Assembly (NCBI GenBank): GCA_051867975.1
Contig: JBJDZM010000038.1
Coordinates: 1 to 54,379, forward strand
Reading direction: 5' to 3'
Source: SVTX01 sp051867975
GTDB lineage: Bacteria > Bacillota > Clostridia > Oscillospirales > CAG-272
DNA length: 54,379 bases
Shown here piece after piece: positions 37,369-45,196 of the stretch; position 1 is the stretch's first letter; each line of letters starts with the position of its first letter. The notes under the pieces were generated by a model. It made no database searches, was not told where the DNA came from, and saw nothing but the letters and a program-made list of their open reading frames with translations. Both the position numbers and the translations under genes were made by a program.

Positions 37369-38547
37369 ATGAAATCTTTTATTAGTTTGATTGCTTCTCT
37401 TTTGATAGTATGTACTTCCATGACGGGATGCGGAGTATCGGGTCTTACCGACATCATTTTCAATGTTGGCGAAAAAGAAGAGACCGAAAATATGACGTTT
37501 TCAGGCGAATCATTCGAGAATGAGGGGCTGAAAAATGACATAGAAATAGAAAAACCCGATTCGCAAAAGGGTGAAGATGACAAGATCACAAGCGCGGGAC
37601 AGCCCTATAATTCGGTCACCGAGGTATACCATGCGGTTGCGGCATCGGTAGTTGAAATTACCACCGAAACCGTCCAGACAAGCATGTGGGGACAGTACGT
37701 GTCAAGCGGTGCGGGAAGCGGAGTTATAATCGAGAAGAGCGGCATTATCGTCACCAACTATCACGTTATTGAAGGTGCGAAGACGGTTACGGTGCGCCTC
37801 ACCGACGGCTCGGAGTACAACGCAAGCCTTGTCGGATATGATGAAGCAGGCGACCTTGCCGTGATAAAGATCAATGCAGGCGATAAGTCTTTGACGGTCG
37901 CATCGCTCGGCTGCAGTGCCGACCTTGAGGTCGGAGAGGACGTTGTGGCACTCGGAAATCCGCTCGGCTCACTTGGCGGAACGCTGACTACGGGAATAAT
38001 CAGTGCAAAGGACCGCACGATAAAAGTTGAGGGAAACGACATGGTATTGCTTCAGACGAATGCCGCAATAAACCCCGGAAACTCGGGCGGCGGACTTTTT
38101 AACATGGCAGGTCAGCTTATAGGTATCGTCAATGCCAAAATAAGCGAAGAGGGCATTGAGGGACTCGGATTTGCAATACCGATAGACATAGCGCACCCAA
38201 TCATCAGTGATCTTATAAAGTACGGTTACGTACGGGGAGTTGTTGACAGTGGACTCACCATTATGGAGGTCACAAATCAAAATCTGTATTACGCATATCA
38301 GAAGTACGGTATTTCCTCGACGGGAGTGATCATCATCGAGTCGAGAAACACAAGCGAGCTTCAGCTTGGAGATATTATCGTGTCGGTAAACGGAAACGCG
38401 ATTTCTTCGGCATCCGACATTGAACTCATACTAAAGCAATTCAGCGTGGGAGATACGATAAAATTGACCGTGAAAAGAAACAATGATAACAAAGAGGTTA
38501 GGTTGACGCTTACGGAGAAGGTGCCGGATCAGGTCAGCTTTGGCTAA
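37369..38547 (+). CDS. HtrA/DegP-like trypsin-type protease with PDZ domain, lipoprotein
   Basis: 392 residues from the ATG at 37369 (AAGAGGA ribosome site); the in-frame start at 37255 would add 38 residues ahead of the signal peptide. The start MKSFISLIASLLIVCTSMTGC has a lipobox (SMTGC), so it is lipid-anchored outside the membrane instead of the usual single transmembrane anchor. Catalytic triad His132 (NYHVIEGA), Asp162 (AGDLAVIK), Ser239 (NPGNSGGGLF). A C-terminal PDZ domain covers about 300-385 (SELQLGDIIVSVNG). Role: degradation of misfolded surface proteins. It is followed after 22 bases by a response regulator and kinase. Confidence 0.93.
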   Translation: MKSFISLIASLLIVCTSMTGCGVSGLTDIIFNVGEKEETENMTFSGESFENEGLKNDIEIEKPDSQKGEDDKITSAGQPYNSVTEVYHAVAASVVEITTETVQTSMWGQYVSSGAGSGVIIEKSGIIVTNYHVIEGAKTVTVRLTDGSEYNASLVGYDEAGDLAVIKINAGDKSLTVASLGCSADLEVGEDVVALGNPLGSLGGTLTTGIISAKDRTIKVEGNDMVLLQTNAAINPGNSGGGLFNMAGQLIGIVNAKISEEGIEGLGFAIPIDIAHPIISDLIKYGYVRGVVDSGLTIMEVTNQNLYYAYQKYGISSTGVIIIESRNTSELQLGDIIVSVNGNAISSASDIELILKQFSVGDTIKLTVKRNNDNKEVRLTLTEKVPDQVSFG

Positions 38548-38569
38548 GACATAATGAAAGGAATAAAAA

Positions 38570-39274
38570 ATGTATCACATCCTTGTAGTTGACGACGAAG
38601 CGAGAATACGCTCGATAATTAAAAAATATGCCGAGTTTGAGGGACATACCGTGACCGAGGCGGGTGACGGTATGGAGGCGGTAAGACTTTGCCGCAAGGA
38701 AAATTTTGATATTATAATCATGGATATCATGATGCCCGAGCTTGACGGCTTTTCCGCATGCAGAGAGATAAGAAAGGTGTCAAATACACCTATAATCATG
38801 CTCTCCGCGCGCGACGAAGAATACGACAAGATAAACGGCTTTGAAACGGGGATAGACGACTATGTCGTAAAGCCGTTTTCGGCAAAGGAGCTTATGCTCC
38901 GCGTTGATGCGATAATGAAGAGAAGCAGAAACGCAGGCAAACCGAGTGACGACGTCAAGAAGCAAAACGTCATCGTAGAGCTTGACGGAGGTGGATTTAA
39001 AGCCGACCTCACTGCGAGAATCGTTTACATAAACGGGGAAAGAGTCGATATGTCTCCGAAGGAATACGACCTTCTTTTCTACATGCTTGATAACAGGAAT
39101 ATTGCGCTCTCGCGAGAAAAACTTATCAGCGAGGTCTGGGGATATGATTTCTATGGAGATGCCAGAACTCTTGACACTCATATCAAACTCCTTCGCAAGA
39201 GTCTCGGAGAATACAGTAAATACATTGTGACACTTCGAGGAGTGGGATATCGCTTTGAGGGCGAAAATCGATAA
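38570..39274 (+). CDS. OmpR/PhoB-type response regulator
   Basis: 234 residues. Receiver domain 1-120 with acidic pocket VVDDEARIR, phospho-acceptor Asp52 (IIMDIMMPELDG), Thr/Ser switch MLSAR and Lys in VVKPFSAKEL. C-terminal winged-helix DNA-binding domain about 130-232 (LTPKEYDLL-like MSPKEYDLLFYML, ARTLDTHIKLLRKSLG, LRGVGYRFE). Ribosome site GAAAGGA. The kinase follows after 11 bases. The htrA-regulator-kinase order suggests an envelope-stress system, comparable in content to CssRS-HtrA of Bacillus (inference from context). Confidence 0.93.
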   Translation: MYHILVVDDEARIRSIIKKYAEFEGHTVTEAGDGMEAVRLCRKENFDIIIMDIMMPELDGFSACREIRKVSNTPIIMLSARDEEYDKINGFETGIDDYVVKPFSAKELMLRVDAIMKRSRNAGKPSDDVKKQNVIVELDGGGFKADLTARIVYINGERVDMSPKEYDLLFYMLDNRNIALSREKLISEVWGYDFYGDARTLDTHIKLLRKSLGEYSKYIVTLRGVGYRFEGENR

Positions 39275-39285
39275 AGGACACCGTA

Positions 39286-40788
39286 ATGACTAAAGAGAGT
39301 ATGCCTGAAATGCAAAACAACAAGAGAGTAAGACGCCGTGCGTCGGGAATTTCCTGGCGCCTTTTCGGCACGCTTACTCTCTTTGTTATTCTTATTCTTG
39401 TCGTTATATGGATCTTTCAGATAGTGCTTTTGAACAGTTTTTATGAAAAGACCAAGCTTGACGGCTTTGAGGATAGCGAAGAAAAGATATACTCATATGT
39501 CAACGATGAAAAGCAGATGATAGAGACGGTTTATACTCAATCGGTAAAAACCGATACCTGTATAAGGCTTTTCGAGGTTGTGGACGGCATTGCAAATGAG
39601 ATTGCCGACTCCGATGTAAACGGCGGATGCATGATACACCACATAACGGGCGACGGACTCTCGCGGATGTACTCGCAGGCTGTAAAAAACGGAGGGGTGT
39701 ATTCGAAGAGGATGCCAAATCCGTCTGACAATAAAACGGCACTCAATGCGGTATACGTCTCCGTAAAGAAAAACACTGACGGAGATGAGTATATTCTGAT
39801 GATGGATTCCGAGCTTGTTCCTCTCGGTGCGATCGTTCAAACGCTTCAGATGCAGTTTGGCTGGATAATGTGCCTGCTTATAATGGGGGCACTTATTATC
39901 GCGCTTGCAATATCCAGAGTAATCTGCGCCCCACTTGAGAAAATGAGCCGTTCGGCAAAAAGGCTTGCGAAGGGCGACTACAATGCAGAGTTTTCGGGAG
40001 GCGGATACCGTGAGGCTGAGGAGCTCGGAGAGGCACTTAACTTCGCGGCGCAAGAGCTTGCAAAAACGGACAATCTTCAAAAAGAACTTGTAGCGAACAT
40101 TTCGCACGACCTGCGCACACCGCTTACGATGATAAAGGGATACAGTGAGGTCATGAGAGATATCCCGGGAGAAAACAACCCGGAAAACGTACAAGTCATA
40201 ATTGATGAAACCGAGCGGCTCACCGAGCTTGTAAACGATATGCTTGACCTTTCAAAGATTCGTGCCGGAACACGCAAGCCCGAGCCTGAGACGTTTGACC
40301 TTACCGAAACGGTGCGCTCGGTGCTTCAACGGTACGAAAAACTAACCGAGAAGGATAATTATATCATAACCTTCGATGCGGATGAAAACGTGCTTGTAAC
40401 TGCCGACAGAACGATGATATTGCAGGTTATCTATAACCTTGTAAACAACGCGCTCAACTATGCGGGTGACGACAAGCGTGTCAGCATCGTCCAATCGGTA
40501 TGGGACAACCGCGTGCGCATTTCGGTCATAGATACAGGGGTAGGAATTGCTCCCGAGGATATTCCCTATATCTGGGACAGATACTATAAGGTTGACAAGG
40601 TTCATAAGCGTGCCAAGGTCGGGACCGGACTCGGTCTGTCGATCGTCAAGGGAATACTTGAATCGCACGGTGCTGCGTACGGCGTTGAGAGTCGTGTGGG
40701 CGAAGGCTCAAACTTCTGGTTCGAGCTTGAGACCTTCCGTGACGTTGACGAGAGCGAAATAGATGCGGAAAGCGGAAAAAAGAAATAA
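39286..40788 (+). CDS. Sensor histidine kinase, partner of the upstream regulator
   Basis: 500 residues. Two membrane segments (about 27-50 and 185-208) bracket an extracytoplasmic sensor domain of about 135 residues. HAMP domain follows (ALAISRVICAPLEKMSRSAKRLAKGDYNAEF). HisKA with His274 in NISHDLRTPLTMIKGYSEV. HATPase: N box NLVNNALNYA, G1 DTGVGIAPEDIPYIWDRYYK, G2 GTGLGLSIVKGILESHG. All residues needed for autophosphorylation are present. Eleven bases separate it from the regulator, so the pair is co-translated. The signal sensed is unknown. Confidence 0.93.
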   Translation: MTKESMPEMQNNKRVRRRASGISWRLFGTLTLFVILILVVIWIFQIVLLNSFYEKTKLDGFEDSEEKIYSYVNDEKQMIETVYTQSVKTDTCIRLFEVVDGIANEIADSDVNGGCMIHHITGDGLSRMYSQAVKNGGVYSKRMPNPSDNKTALNAVYVSVKKNTDGDEYILMMDSELVPLGAIVQTLQMQFGWIMCLLIMGALIIALAISRVICAPLEKMSRSAKRLAKGDYNAEFSGGGYREAEELGEALNFAAQELAKTDNLQKELVANISHDLRTPLTMIKGYSEVMRDIPGENNPENVQVIIDETERLTELVNDMLDLSKIRAGTRKPEPETFDLTETVRSVLQRYEKLTEKDNYIITFDADENVLVTADRTMILQVIYNLVNNALNYAGDDKRVSIVQSVWDNRVRISVIDTGVGIAPEDIPYIWDRYYKVDKVHKRAKVGTGLGLSIVKGILESHGAAYGVESRVGEGSNFWFELETFRDVDESEIDAESGKKK

Positions 40789-40803
40789 AATCTTATAAAA
40801 CTG

Positions 40804-40832
40804 TTGAAAAACAGAGTAAACTGTACTACAAT
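40804..40832 (+). promoter_or_regulatory. Sigma-A promoter of rlmA
   Basis: TTGAAA (40804-40809), 17-base spacer, TACAAT (40827-40832). The -35 begins 16 bases after the kinase stop codon. Because transcription would start near 40839, an in-frame TTG at 40804 cannot be the start of rlmA. Confidence 0.75.
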
Positions 40833-40866
40833 ATACTCAAGATGTATTTTTTCGGAGATTTGGATT

Positions 40867-41700
40867 TTGACAACTCGTAAAGAAATAATAGAAACAATAA
40901 TGCGGTGTCCCGTATGCTCCGCATCAATGGAACTGTCAGAAAATGGAAAGAGCGCACTTTGCAAGGGCGCGCGATGCCATTGCTTTGATTTTTCGAAGGA
41001 AGGATATTTGAGCTTTCCCGGAAACAGCGGCGGAGACTCCAAGGGGGCGGTCGATGCAAGGCGCAGTTTTCTTGAAAAAGGCTACTATGCCCCTGCGGCA
41101 TATGCGGTTGCCGATGCCGTTTCAAAATATCTGCCGCAGAATGCAACGCTTGTCGATGCAGGCTGCGGTGAGGGATATTACACCTCGATACTATCAGAGC
41201 GCGTCGGTTGTGCCGTCGGATTTGACCTGTCGAAGTTTGCGTGCGCGGCGGCGGCAAAGTCCGCTAAGCGAGAGGGCAGAGGAAATCTTCTCTACTCAAC
41301 GGCAAGCGTTTTTGAACTTCCCGTGAAGGGCTCGTCGGTCGATGCGGTGGTAAATATATTTGCACCGTGCGCGGAGGGTGAATATAAGCGTGTCTTGCGT
41401 GACGGCGGATATCTCTTCGTGGTCGGCGCAGGCAGGGAACACCTTATGGGACTTAAGCGCGCTGTATATTCAGACGTCTATGAAAACGGCGAGAGAGCGG
41501 ATAGCCCCGAGCATATGGAGCATGTTGAAAAGATAATTTCAAAGCATGAAATATGCGTCACGGGACAGAATGATATCGAGGCGCTTTTCTCGATGACACC
41601 CTATTATTGGCGGACAAGTGAGTCCGACAGGGAAAAACTTAAGAATATCGACACTCTGAGGACAGAGGTTGAATTTGAGATAAATATTTACAGAAAATGA
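40867..41700 (+). CDS. rlmA: 23S rRNA (guanine-N1)-methyltransferase, RlmA type
   Basis: 277 residues from a TTG at 40867 placed six bases after GGAGAT; an ATG at 40900 (MRCPVC) is the alternative start. Zinc-finger start CPVC...CKGARCHCFD followed by SKEGYLSF, the hallmark of RlmA. SAM motif VDAGCGEGYYTS, then GFDLSKFACAAAAK and IFAPCAEGEYKRVLRDGGYLFVVGAG. Family role: N1-methylation of a G in helix 35 of 23S rRNA; the exact position (745 or 748 type) cannot be told here. The 3' end touches the GT2 gene. Confidence 0.88.
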   Translation: MTTRKEIIETIMRCPVCSASMELSENGKSALCKGARCHCFDFSKEGYLSFPGNSGGDSKGAVDARRSFLEKGYYAPAAYAVADAVSKYLPQNATLVDAGCGEGYYTSILSERVGCAVGFDLSKFACAAAAKSAKREGRGNLLYSTASVFELPVKGSSVDAVVNIFAPCAEGEYKRVLRDGGYLFVVGAGREHLMGLKRAVYSDVYENGERADSPEHMEHVEKIISKHEICVTGQNDIEALFSMTPYYWRTSESDREKLKNIDTLRTEVEFEINIYRK

Positions 41701-41711
41701 AGGACAAAAAA

Positions 41712-42425
41712 ATGAAATTCTCACTTTGTATTCCGATGTATAACGAATCGTCAATAATAAAGGAGACCGCGCAGACTCTGAGCGACTATATGGCGGCAAA
41801 TTTTGAGGATTATGAAATAATTTTCTCGGACGACGGCTCGCGTGACGGTTGCGGCGACATGGTAAGAGAAATGAATCTGCCCAAAGTTCGCGTTGTCGGA
41901 TATGAACAGAATATGGGAAAGGGCTATGCGGTGAGAACCGCGATGCTGGCGTCGAACGGCGACATAGTAATGTTTACCGATGCAGACCTTGCGTACGGGA
42001 CGGACGTCATCAAAGAGGTCTATGAGACCTTCCAAAAGAACCCCGATGCAGACATGGTAATAGGCTCTCGCAATCTTCACAAGGACGGTTATGAGGGATA
42101 TACGGCTATCCGCAAGCTTGCAAGTAAGATTTATATAAAGGTTCTGTCGATAGTCGGCGGATTTAAACTCTCGGACTCGCAGTGCGGATGTAAGGCTTTT
42201 TCGGGCGAAGCAGTCAAAAAAATATTCCCGAGATGTGAGGTCAACCGTTTTGCGTTTGACTTTGAGTGCATACTCTGGGCGGTAAAATTCGGCATGAAGA
42301 TAGTTGAGATGCCCGTAAAGGTAATTAACCACCGTGAGAGCAAGGTAAACGTCTTAAAGGACTCCGTGAGAATGATAAAAGACCTTCTCAAAATGAAAAA
42401 GAGAATTAAGAAAGCGCAGATTTGA
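41712..42425 (+). CDS. GT2 family glycosyltransferase, dolichol-phosphate-sugar-synthase-like
   Basis: 237 residues from the ATG at 41712, preceded by AAGGA; an ATG at 41697 overlaps the rlmA stop (ATGA) and adds five residues. GT-A fold: MKFSLCIPMYNESS, nucleotide-binding DDGSRDGCG, then MGKGYAVRTAML, metal-binding FTDADLAYG, and a later DSQCGCKAFSG. No membrane segment. Likely transfers a sugar from a nucleotide donor to a lipid phosphate (ALG5/DPM1 type). The basic C-terminus (LLKMKKRIKKAQ) may bind membrane. Confidence 0.88.
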   Translation: MKFSLCIPMYNESSIIKETAQTLSDYMAANFEDYEIIFSDDGSRDGCGDMVREMNLPKVRVVGYEQNMGKGYAVRTAMLASNGDIVMFTDADLAYGTDVIKEVYETFQKNPDADMVIGSRNLHKDGYEGYTAIRKLASKIYIKVLSIVGGFKLSDSQCGCKAFSGEAVKKIFPRCEVNRFAFDFECILWAVKFGMKIVEMPVKVINHRESKVNVLKDSVRMIKDLLKMKKRIKKAQI

Positions 42426-42453
42426 CACGTTTGCTTTCTTGGTATAAAAAAGT

Positions 42454-42485
42454 GGCATGGCGTACCCGTTCGGGTACGCCATGCC
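42454..42485. terminator. Bidirectional terminator between GT2 and lysine-rich genes
   Basis: A 14-base perfect stem (GGCATGGCGTACCC and complement) with loop GTTC. The - strand reading is followed by CACTTTTTT, a good T run; the + strand reading has a broken T-rich stretch. Confidence 0.88.
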
Positions 42486-42487
42486 GC

Positions 42488-42838
42488 TTATTTCTTCTTT
42501 GGCGGTTTGTATCGCTTCATAGGTTTTTGGATTTTTTCCTTCTTGACCTTCCCCAAAGTGACCGCACCGGTCTTTTTATCGATTTTTCCTGATTTCTTGT
42601 CTTTCTTCAGTTGTCTTTTTGCCTTTTTCTTTTTGGATTTGTTGCTTTTAGCAAGAATAATTGCAATCTTTTCCGCCTTGTCAAGAAAATTATAAATTCT
42701 CTCGCCCGCACTCGGCTTTTCTTTTTTAATCTGCGGTTTATCAGGCTTTTCAACAACCGTTGTGCAATCGGCAATTATCTCTTCGCAACCGTCTATGTGA
42801 CAGGCTTCGCAAACTTGCTTTTTATCTTTCTTTTTCAT
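42488..42838 (-). CDS. Small lysine-rich protein with an N-terminal Cys cluster
   Basis: 116 residues from the ATG at 42838 (GGGGG seven bases upstream); a TTG at 42850 is a weaker alternative. Residues near 10-25 hold CEACHIDGCEE and a further Cys (ADCTT). The middle (SAGERIYNFLDKAEKIAIIL) is predicted helical. The last 60 residues are mostly Lys (NKSKKKKAKRQLKKDKK, then KPMKRYKPPKKK). No family recognised. It could bind nucleic acid or the ribosome; this rests on charge only. It lies 18 bases after uridine phosphorylase on the same strand and ends just before a terminator, so it is probably co-transcribed. Confidence 0.65.
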   Translation of the reverse strand: MKKKDKKQVCEACHIDGCEEIIADCTTVVEKPDKPQIKKEKPSAGERIYNFLDKAEKIAIILAKSNKSKKKKAKRQLKKDKKSGKIDKKTGAVTLGKVKKEKIQKPMKRYKPPKKK

Positions 42839-42856
42839 AATTGCCCCCAAATTAAT

Positions 42857-43630
42857 TCATTTTCTGTCGTTCTCAATCAGCTTTTCGATTGCTCTGACAG
42901 CAACCTTGATACCTTTTTCGGTGTCATGTGTCTCGTCGTCGTTCGTGTCAAGTCCCGCATTAAATCTCTCCTGATTCCAAACGCAGGTGAAGACCGAGCC
43001 GCTGCGTACGCCGAGATATGCGGCGACGGTAAACAGGGTTCCCGACTCCATTTCGCTTGCAAGCGTGCCGAGTCGTTTCCACGCCTCCCATTTTGCCTCA
43101 AGCTCTCCTGCGACGGGCATACGGGACGGTGAGTGCTGACCGTAGAAAGAGTCTTTTGCCTGAACGACGCCTGTGTGATTTACAAAACCAAGCTCACGCG
43201 CCGCCTCGCGGAGGGCGAAAAGCACGTCCGCATCGGGAACGGCAGGGAATTCAATCGGAGCGTACTCACGTGACGTTCCGTCCTGACGAATCGCACCGCT
43301 CGCTATGACGACGTCACCCGATCTTACATTGAGCGAAATGCCGCCGCACGTGCCGATTCGAATAAAGGTATGAACACCGCACATTTTAAGCTCCTCGACG
43401 GCAATCGCGGTCGAAGGACCGCCGATACCCGTTGAGCAGACGGTAACCGTCTCTCCCATGAGCGTTCCGTTCCAGATATTATATTCTCGGTTTGTGGAAA
43501 CGTGATAAGGATTTTCGAAAAACGAGGCGATCTTTTCGCACCGTCCGGGGTCGCCGGGAAGGATACAGTATTTGCCGACGTCCCCCTCTGCAACATTTAT
43601 GTGATACTGTTTTTTATGAGATGATAACAT
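42857..43630 (-). CDS. udp: Uridine phosphorylase
   Basis: 257 residues from the ATG at 43630, which has GAGG six bases upstream; the longer frame from 43651 has no ribosome site. Cleaves uridine with phosphate to uracil and ribose-1-phosphate (pyrimidine salvage). Motifs: YCILPGDPGRCEKIA, STGIGGPSTAIAVEEL, RIGTCGGI, VIASGAIRQDGTS, and LASEMESGTLFTVAA with the MEsg ribose-binding element. Purine nucleoside phosphorylases share the fold, but the GDPGRCEKIA and RQDGTS patterns favour Udp. Confidence 0.9.
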   Translation of the reverse strand: MLSSHKKQYHINVAEGDVGKYCILPGDPGRCEKIASFFENPYHVSTNREYNIWNGTLMGETVTVCSTGIGGPSTAIAVEELKMCGVHTFIRIGTCGGISLNVRSGDVVIASGAIRQDGTSREYAPIEFPAVPDADVLFALREAARELGFVNHTGVVQAKDSFYGQHSPSRMPVAGELEAKWEAWKRLGTLASEMESGTLFTVAAYLGVRSGSVFTCVWNQERFNAGLDTNDDETHDTEKGIKVAVRAIEKLIENDRK

Positions 43631-43665
43631 AAATACCTCGCTGTGAACCATTATTTTAATTTTAT

Positions 43666-43700
43666 ATGGTAATTATACCATGTTTTGTGTGATTTTTCAA
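43666..43700 (-). promoter_or_regulatory. Promoter of udp with dyad over the -10
   Basis: On the - strand TTGAAA, 17 bases, TATAAT. An inverted repeat ATGGTA-ATTA-TACCAT (43666-43681) covers the -10 and could be a repressor site; that part is inference. Confidence 0.7.
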
Positions 43701-43709
43701 TAGTTTTTT

Positions 43710-43739
43710 TGTATATACCGTCTTTTTGTGCAAATAATA
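43710..43739 (+). promoter_or_regulatory. Possible sigma-G promoter of spoVAD-spoVAE
   Basis: TGTATA (43710-43715), 17 bases, AATAATA (43733-43739), compared with the forespore sigma-G consensus TGAATA-17/18-CATACTA (5 of 6 and 5 of 7 matches). spoVA operons are sigma-G dependent in Bacillus. No sigma-A promoter is seen here. Confidence 0.4.
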
Positions 43740-43770
43740 AAGGCAAAACAGTAAAATCGGGAGATAAGAT

Positions 43771-44763
43771 ATGGCGAAAGATATAATAAAACTTGACGCA
43801 TCGTTCATTTCTTACGGAAATGTAGTCGGAAAAAAAGAATTTGACGGACCTCTGGGAACACGTTTTGACATGCACTGTACCGACGACCGTTTTGGAAAAT
43901 CGACGTGGGAGAGCGCAGAGAGCGAGATGCAGAGACTTGCATTCAACTGTGCGCTTGCAAAGAAAAATCTGGCATTTGAGGACATCGGAGCGCTTTTCGC
44001 AGGCGACCTTTTGAACCAATGTGTCGGTTCGGCTTACGGTCTTTGCGGTTGTAACATCGGCTATTACGGACTTTACGGTGCTTGCTCGACAAGTGCTGAG
44101 GGAATCACTTTGGCGAGCGTTTACACGACTCACGGTATTTATGACCGATGCGCTGTTGTGACCTCCTCGCACAATGCGTCCGCCGAGAGACAGTACCGAA
44201 ATCCCATCGAGTACGGCTCACAGCGCACGCCGACCTCGCAGTGGACTGTCACGGGAGCAGGAGCATTTATTATCGGTAAGGGAGACGCGGGCAAAGTGAA
44301 AATTCGCGCCGCACTGCCGGGACATGTTATTGACAAAGGAATCAATGACTGCAACAATATGGGTGCGGCAATGGCACCTGCCGTTTGCGACACGCTTGTC
44401 CGTTTCTTCCGTGAAAGCAATACGAAGCCCTCGGATTACGACCTCATACTCACAGGTGACCTCGGCTATGAGGGCGGAAGTATCTTGAAAGAGTTTATGG
44501 AGATCGAGGGCTATCCCATGGGCGACAACTACACCGACTGCGGTATTCTGATATATGACAAGAGACTTCAGGACACCCACGCAGGCGGCTCTGGCTGCGG
44601 ATGCTCCGCAACCGTCCTCTCCGCCTATATTCTGCCCGAGATCCGTATGGGACATTACAAAAAGGTCATCTTCGTCGCATCCGGTGCTATGATGAGTCCC
44701 GATATGGTCAAGCAGGGTGAGTCTATCCCCTCGATCGGACACCTTTTGGTATTTGAAGGATAA
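43771..44763 (+). CDS. spoVAD: Stage V sporulation protein AD
   Basis: 330 residues, normal length, with a thiolase-like fold. SpoVAD binds dipicolinic acid and is part of the SpoVA machinery that loads DPA into the forespore and releases it at germination. Recognisable: GTRFDMHCTDDRFGKSTWE, GDLLNQC, YGACSTSAEG, SSHNASAERQYRNPIEYG, the QRTPTSQWTVTGAGA stretch, and the end GAMMSPDMVKQGESIPSIGHLL. Ribosome site GGGAGA. It is followed by spoVAE after 64 bases. spoVAC, usually just upstream, is absent; the upstream neighbour is udp on the other strand. Confidence 0.95.
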   Translation: MAKDIIKLDASFISYGNVVGKKEFDGPLGTRFDMHCTDDRFGKSTWESAESEMQRLAFNCALAKKNLAFEDIGALFAGDLLNQCVGSAYGLCGCNIGYYGLYGACSTSAEGITLASVYTTHGIYDRCAVVTSSHNASAERQYRNPIEYGSQRTPTSQWTVTGAGAFIIGKGDAGKVKIRAALPGHVIDKGINDCNNMGAAMAPAVCDTLVRFFRESNTKPSDYDLILTGDLGYEGGSILKEFMEIEGYPMGDNYTDCGILIYDKRLQDTHAGGSGCGCSATVLSAYILPEIRMGHYKKVIFVASGAMMSPDMVKQGESIPSIGHLLVFEG

Positions 44764-44827
44764 GCCAAAGAACTTGCTGAAAAAGGGTTCATATTAAAGA
44801 TGAAGTTTATATAAAAAAGGAAATAAC

Positions 44828-45196
44828 ATGGAAATACTGACAAAATTTATCTGGGCATTCGTTATCGGCGGACTTTTGTGCGTGATAGCTCAGATTCTGA
44901 TAGATAAAACAAAACTCACGCCTGCAAGGATCCTTGTATCCTATGTAGTTGCAGGCGTGATACTCGGGGCGGTAGGGCTATATAAACCGCTCGCGGATTT
45001 TGCAGGCGCAGGCGCGAGTGTGCCGCTTACAGGCTTTGGTTTTCTCATAAGCGAGGGAGTCAAGGAAGCGGTCGACAAACAGGGGCTTCTCGGCGCACTG
45101 ACGGGCGGCTTTACGGCATCTGCCGGCGGTGTTGCCGCCGCGCTGATCTTCGGCTATCTTGCCGCAGTCTTCTTCAAGGGAAAGAGAAGAGGATAG
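44828..45196 (+). CDS. spoVAE: Stage V sporulation protein AE (SpoVAEb type)
   Basis: 122 residues, an integral membrane protein with about four hydrophobic helices. Matches SpoVAE: FIWAFVIGGLLCVIAQILID, PARILVSYVVAGVILGAVGLY, a GASVPLTGFG motif and KGLLGALTGGFTA-type (here QGLLGALTGGF). Part of the SpoVA channel for dipicolinic acid. Ribosome site AAAAGGAA. Its stop codon directly abuts the sigK stop codon (convergent, no gap), with no terminator between. Confidence 0.93.
   Translation: MEILTKFIWAFVIGGLLCVIAQILIDKTKLTPARILVSYVVAGVILGAVGLYKPLADFAGAGASVPLTGFGFLISEGVKEAVDKQGLLGALTGGFTASAGGVAAALIFGYLAAVFFKGKRRG

Noticed and set aside
40804..40866. Upstream TTG extension of rlmA
   Set aside because: The TTG is the -35 element of the rlmA promoter, so it lies before the transcription start.
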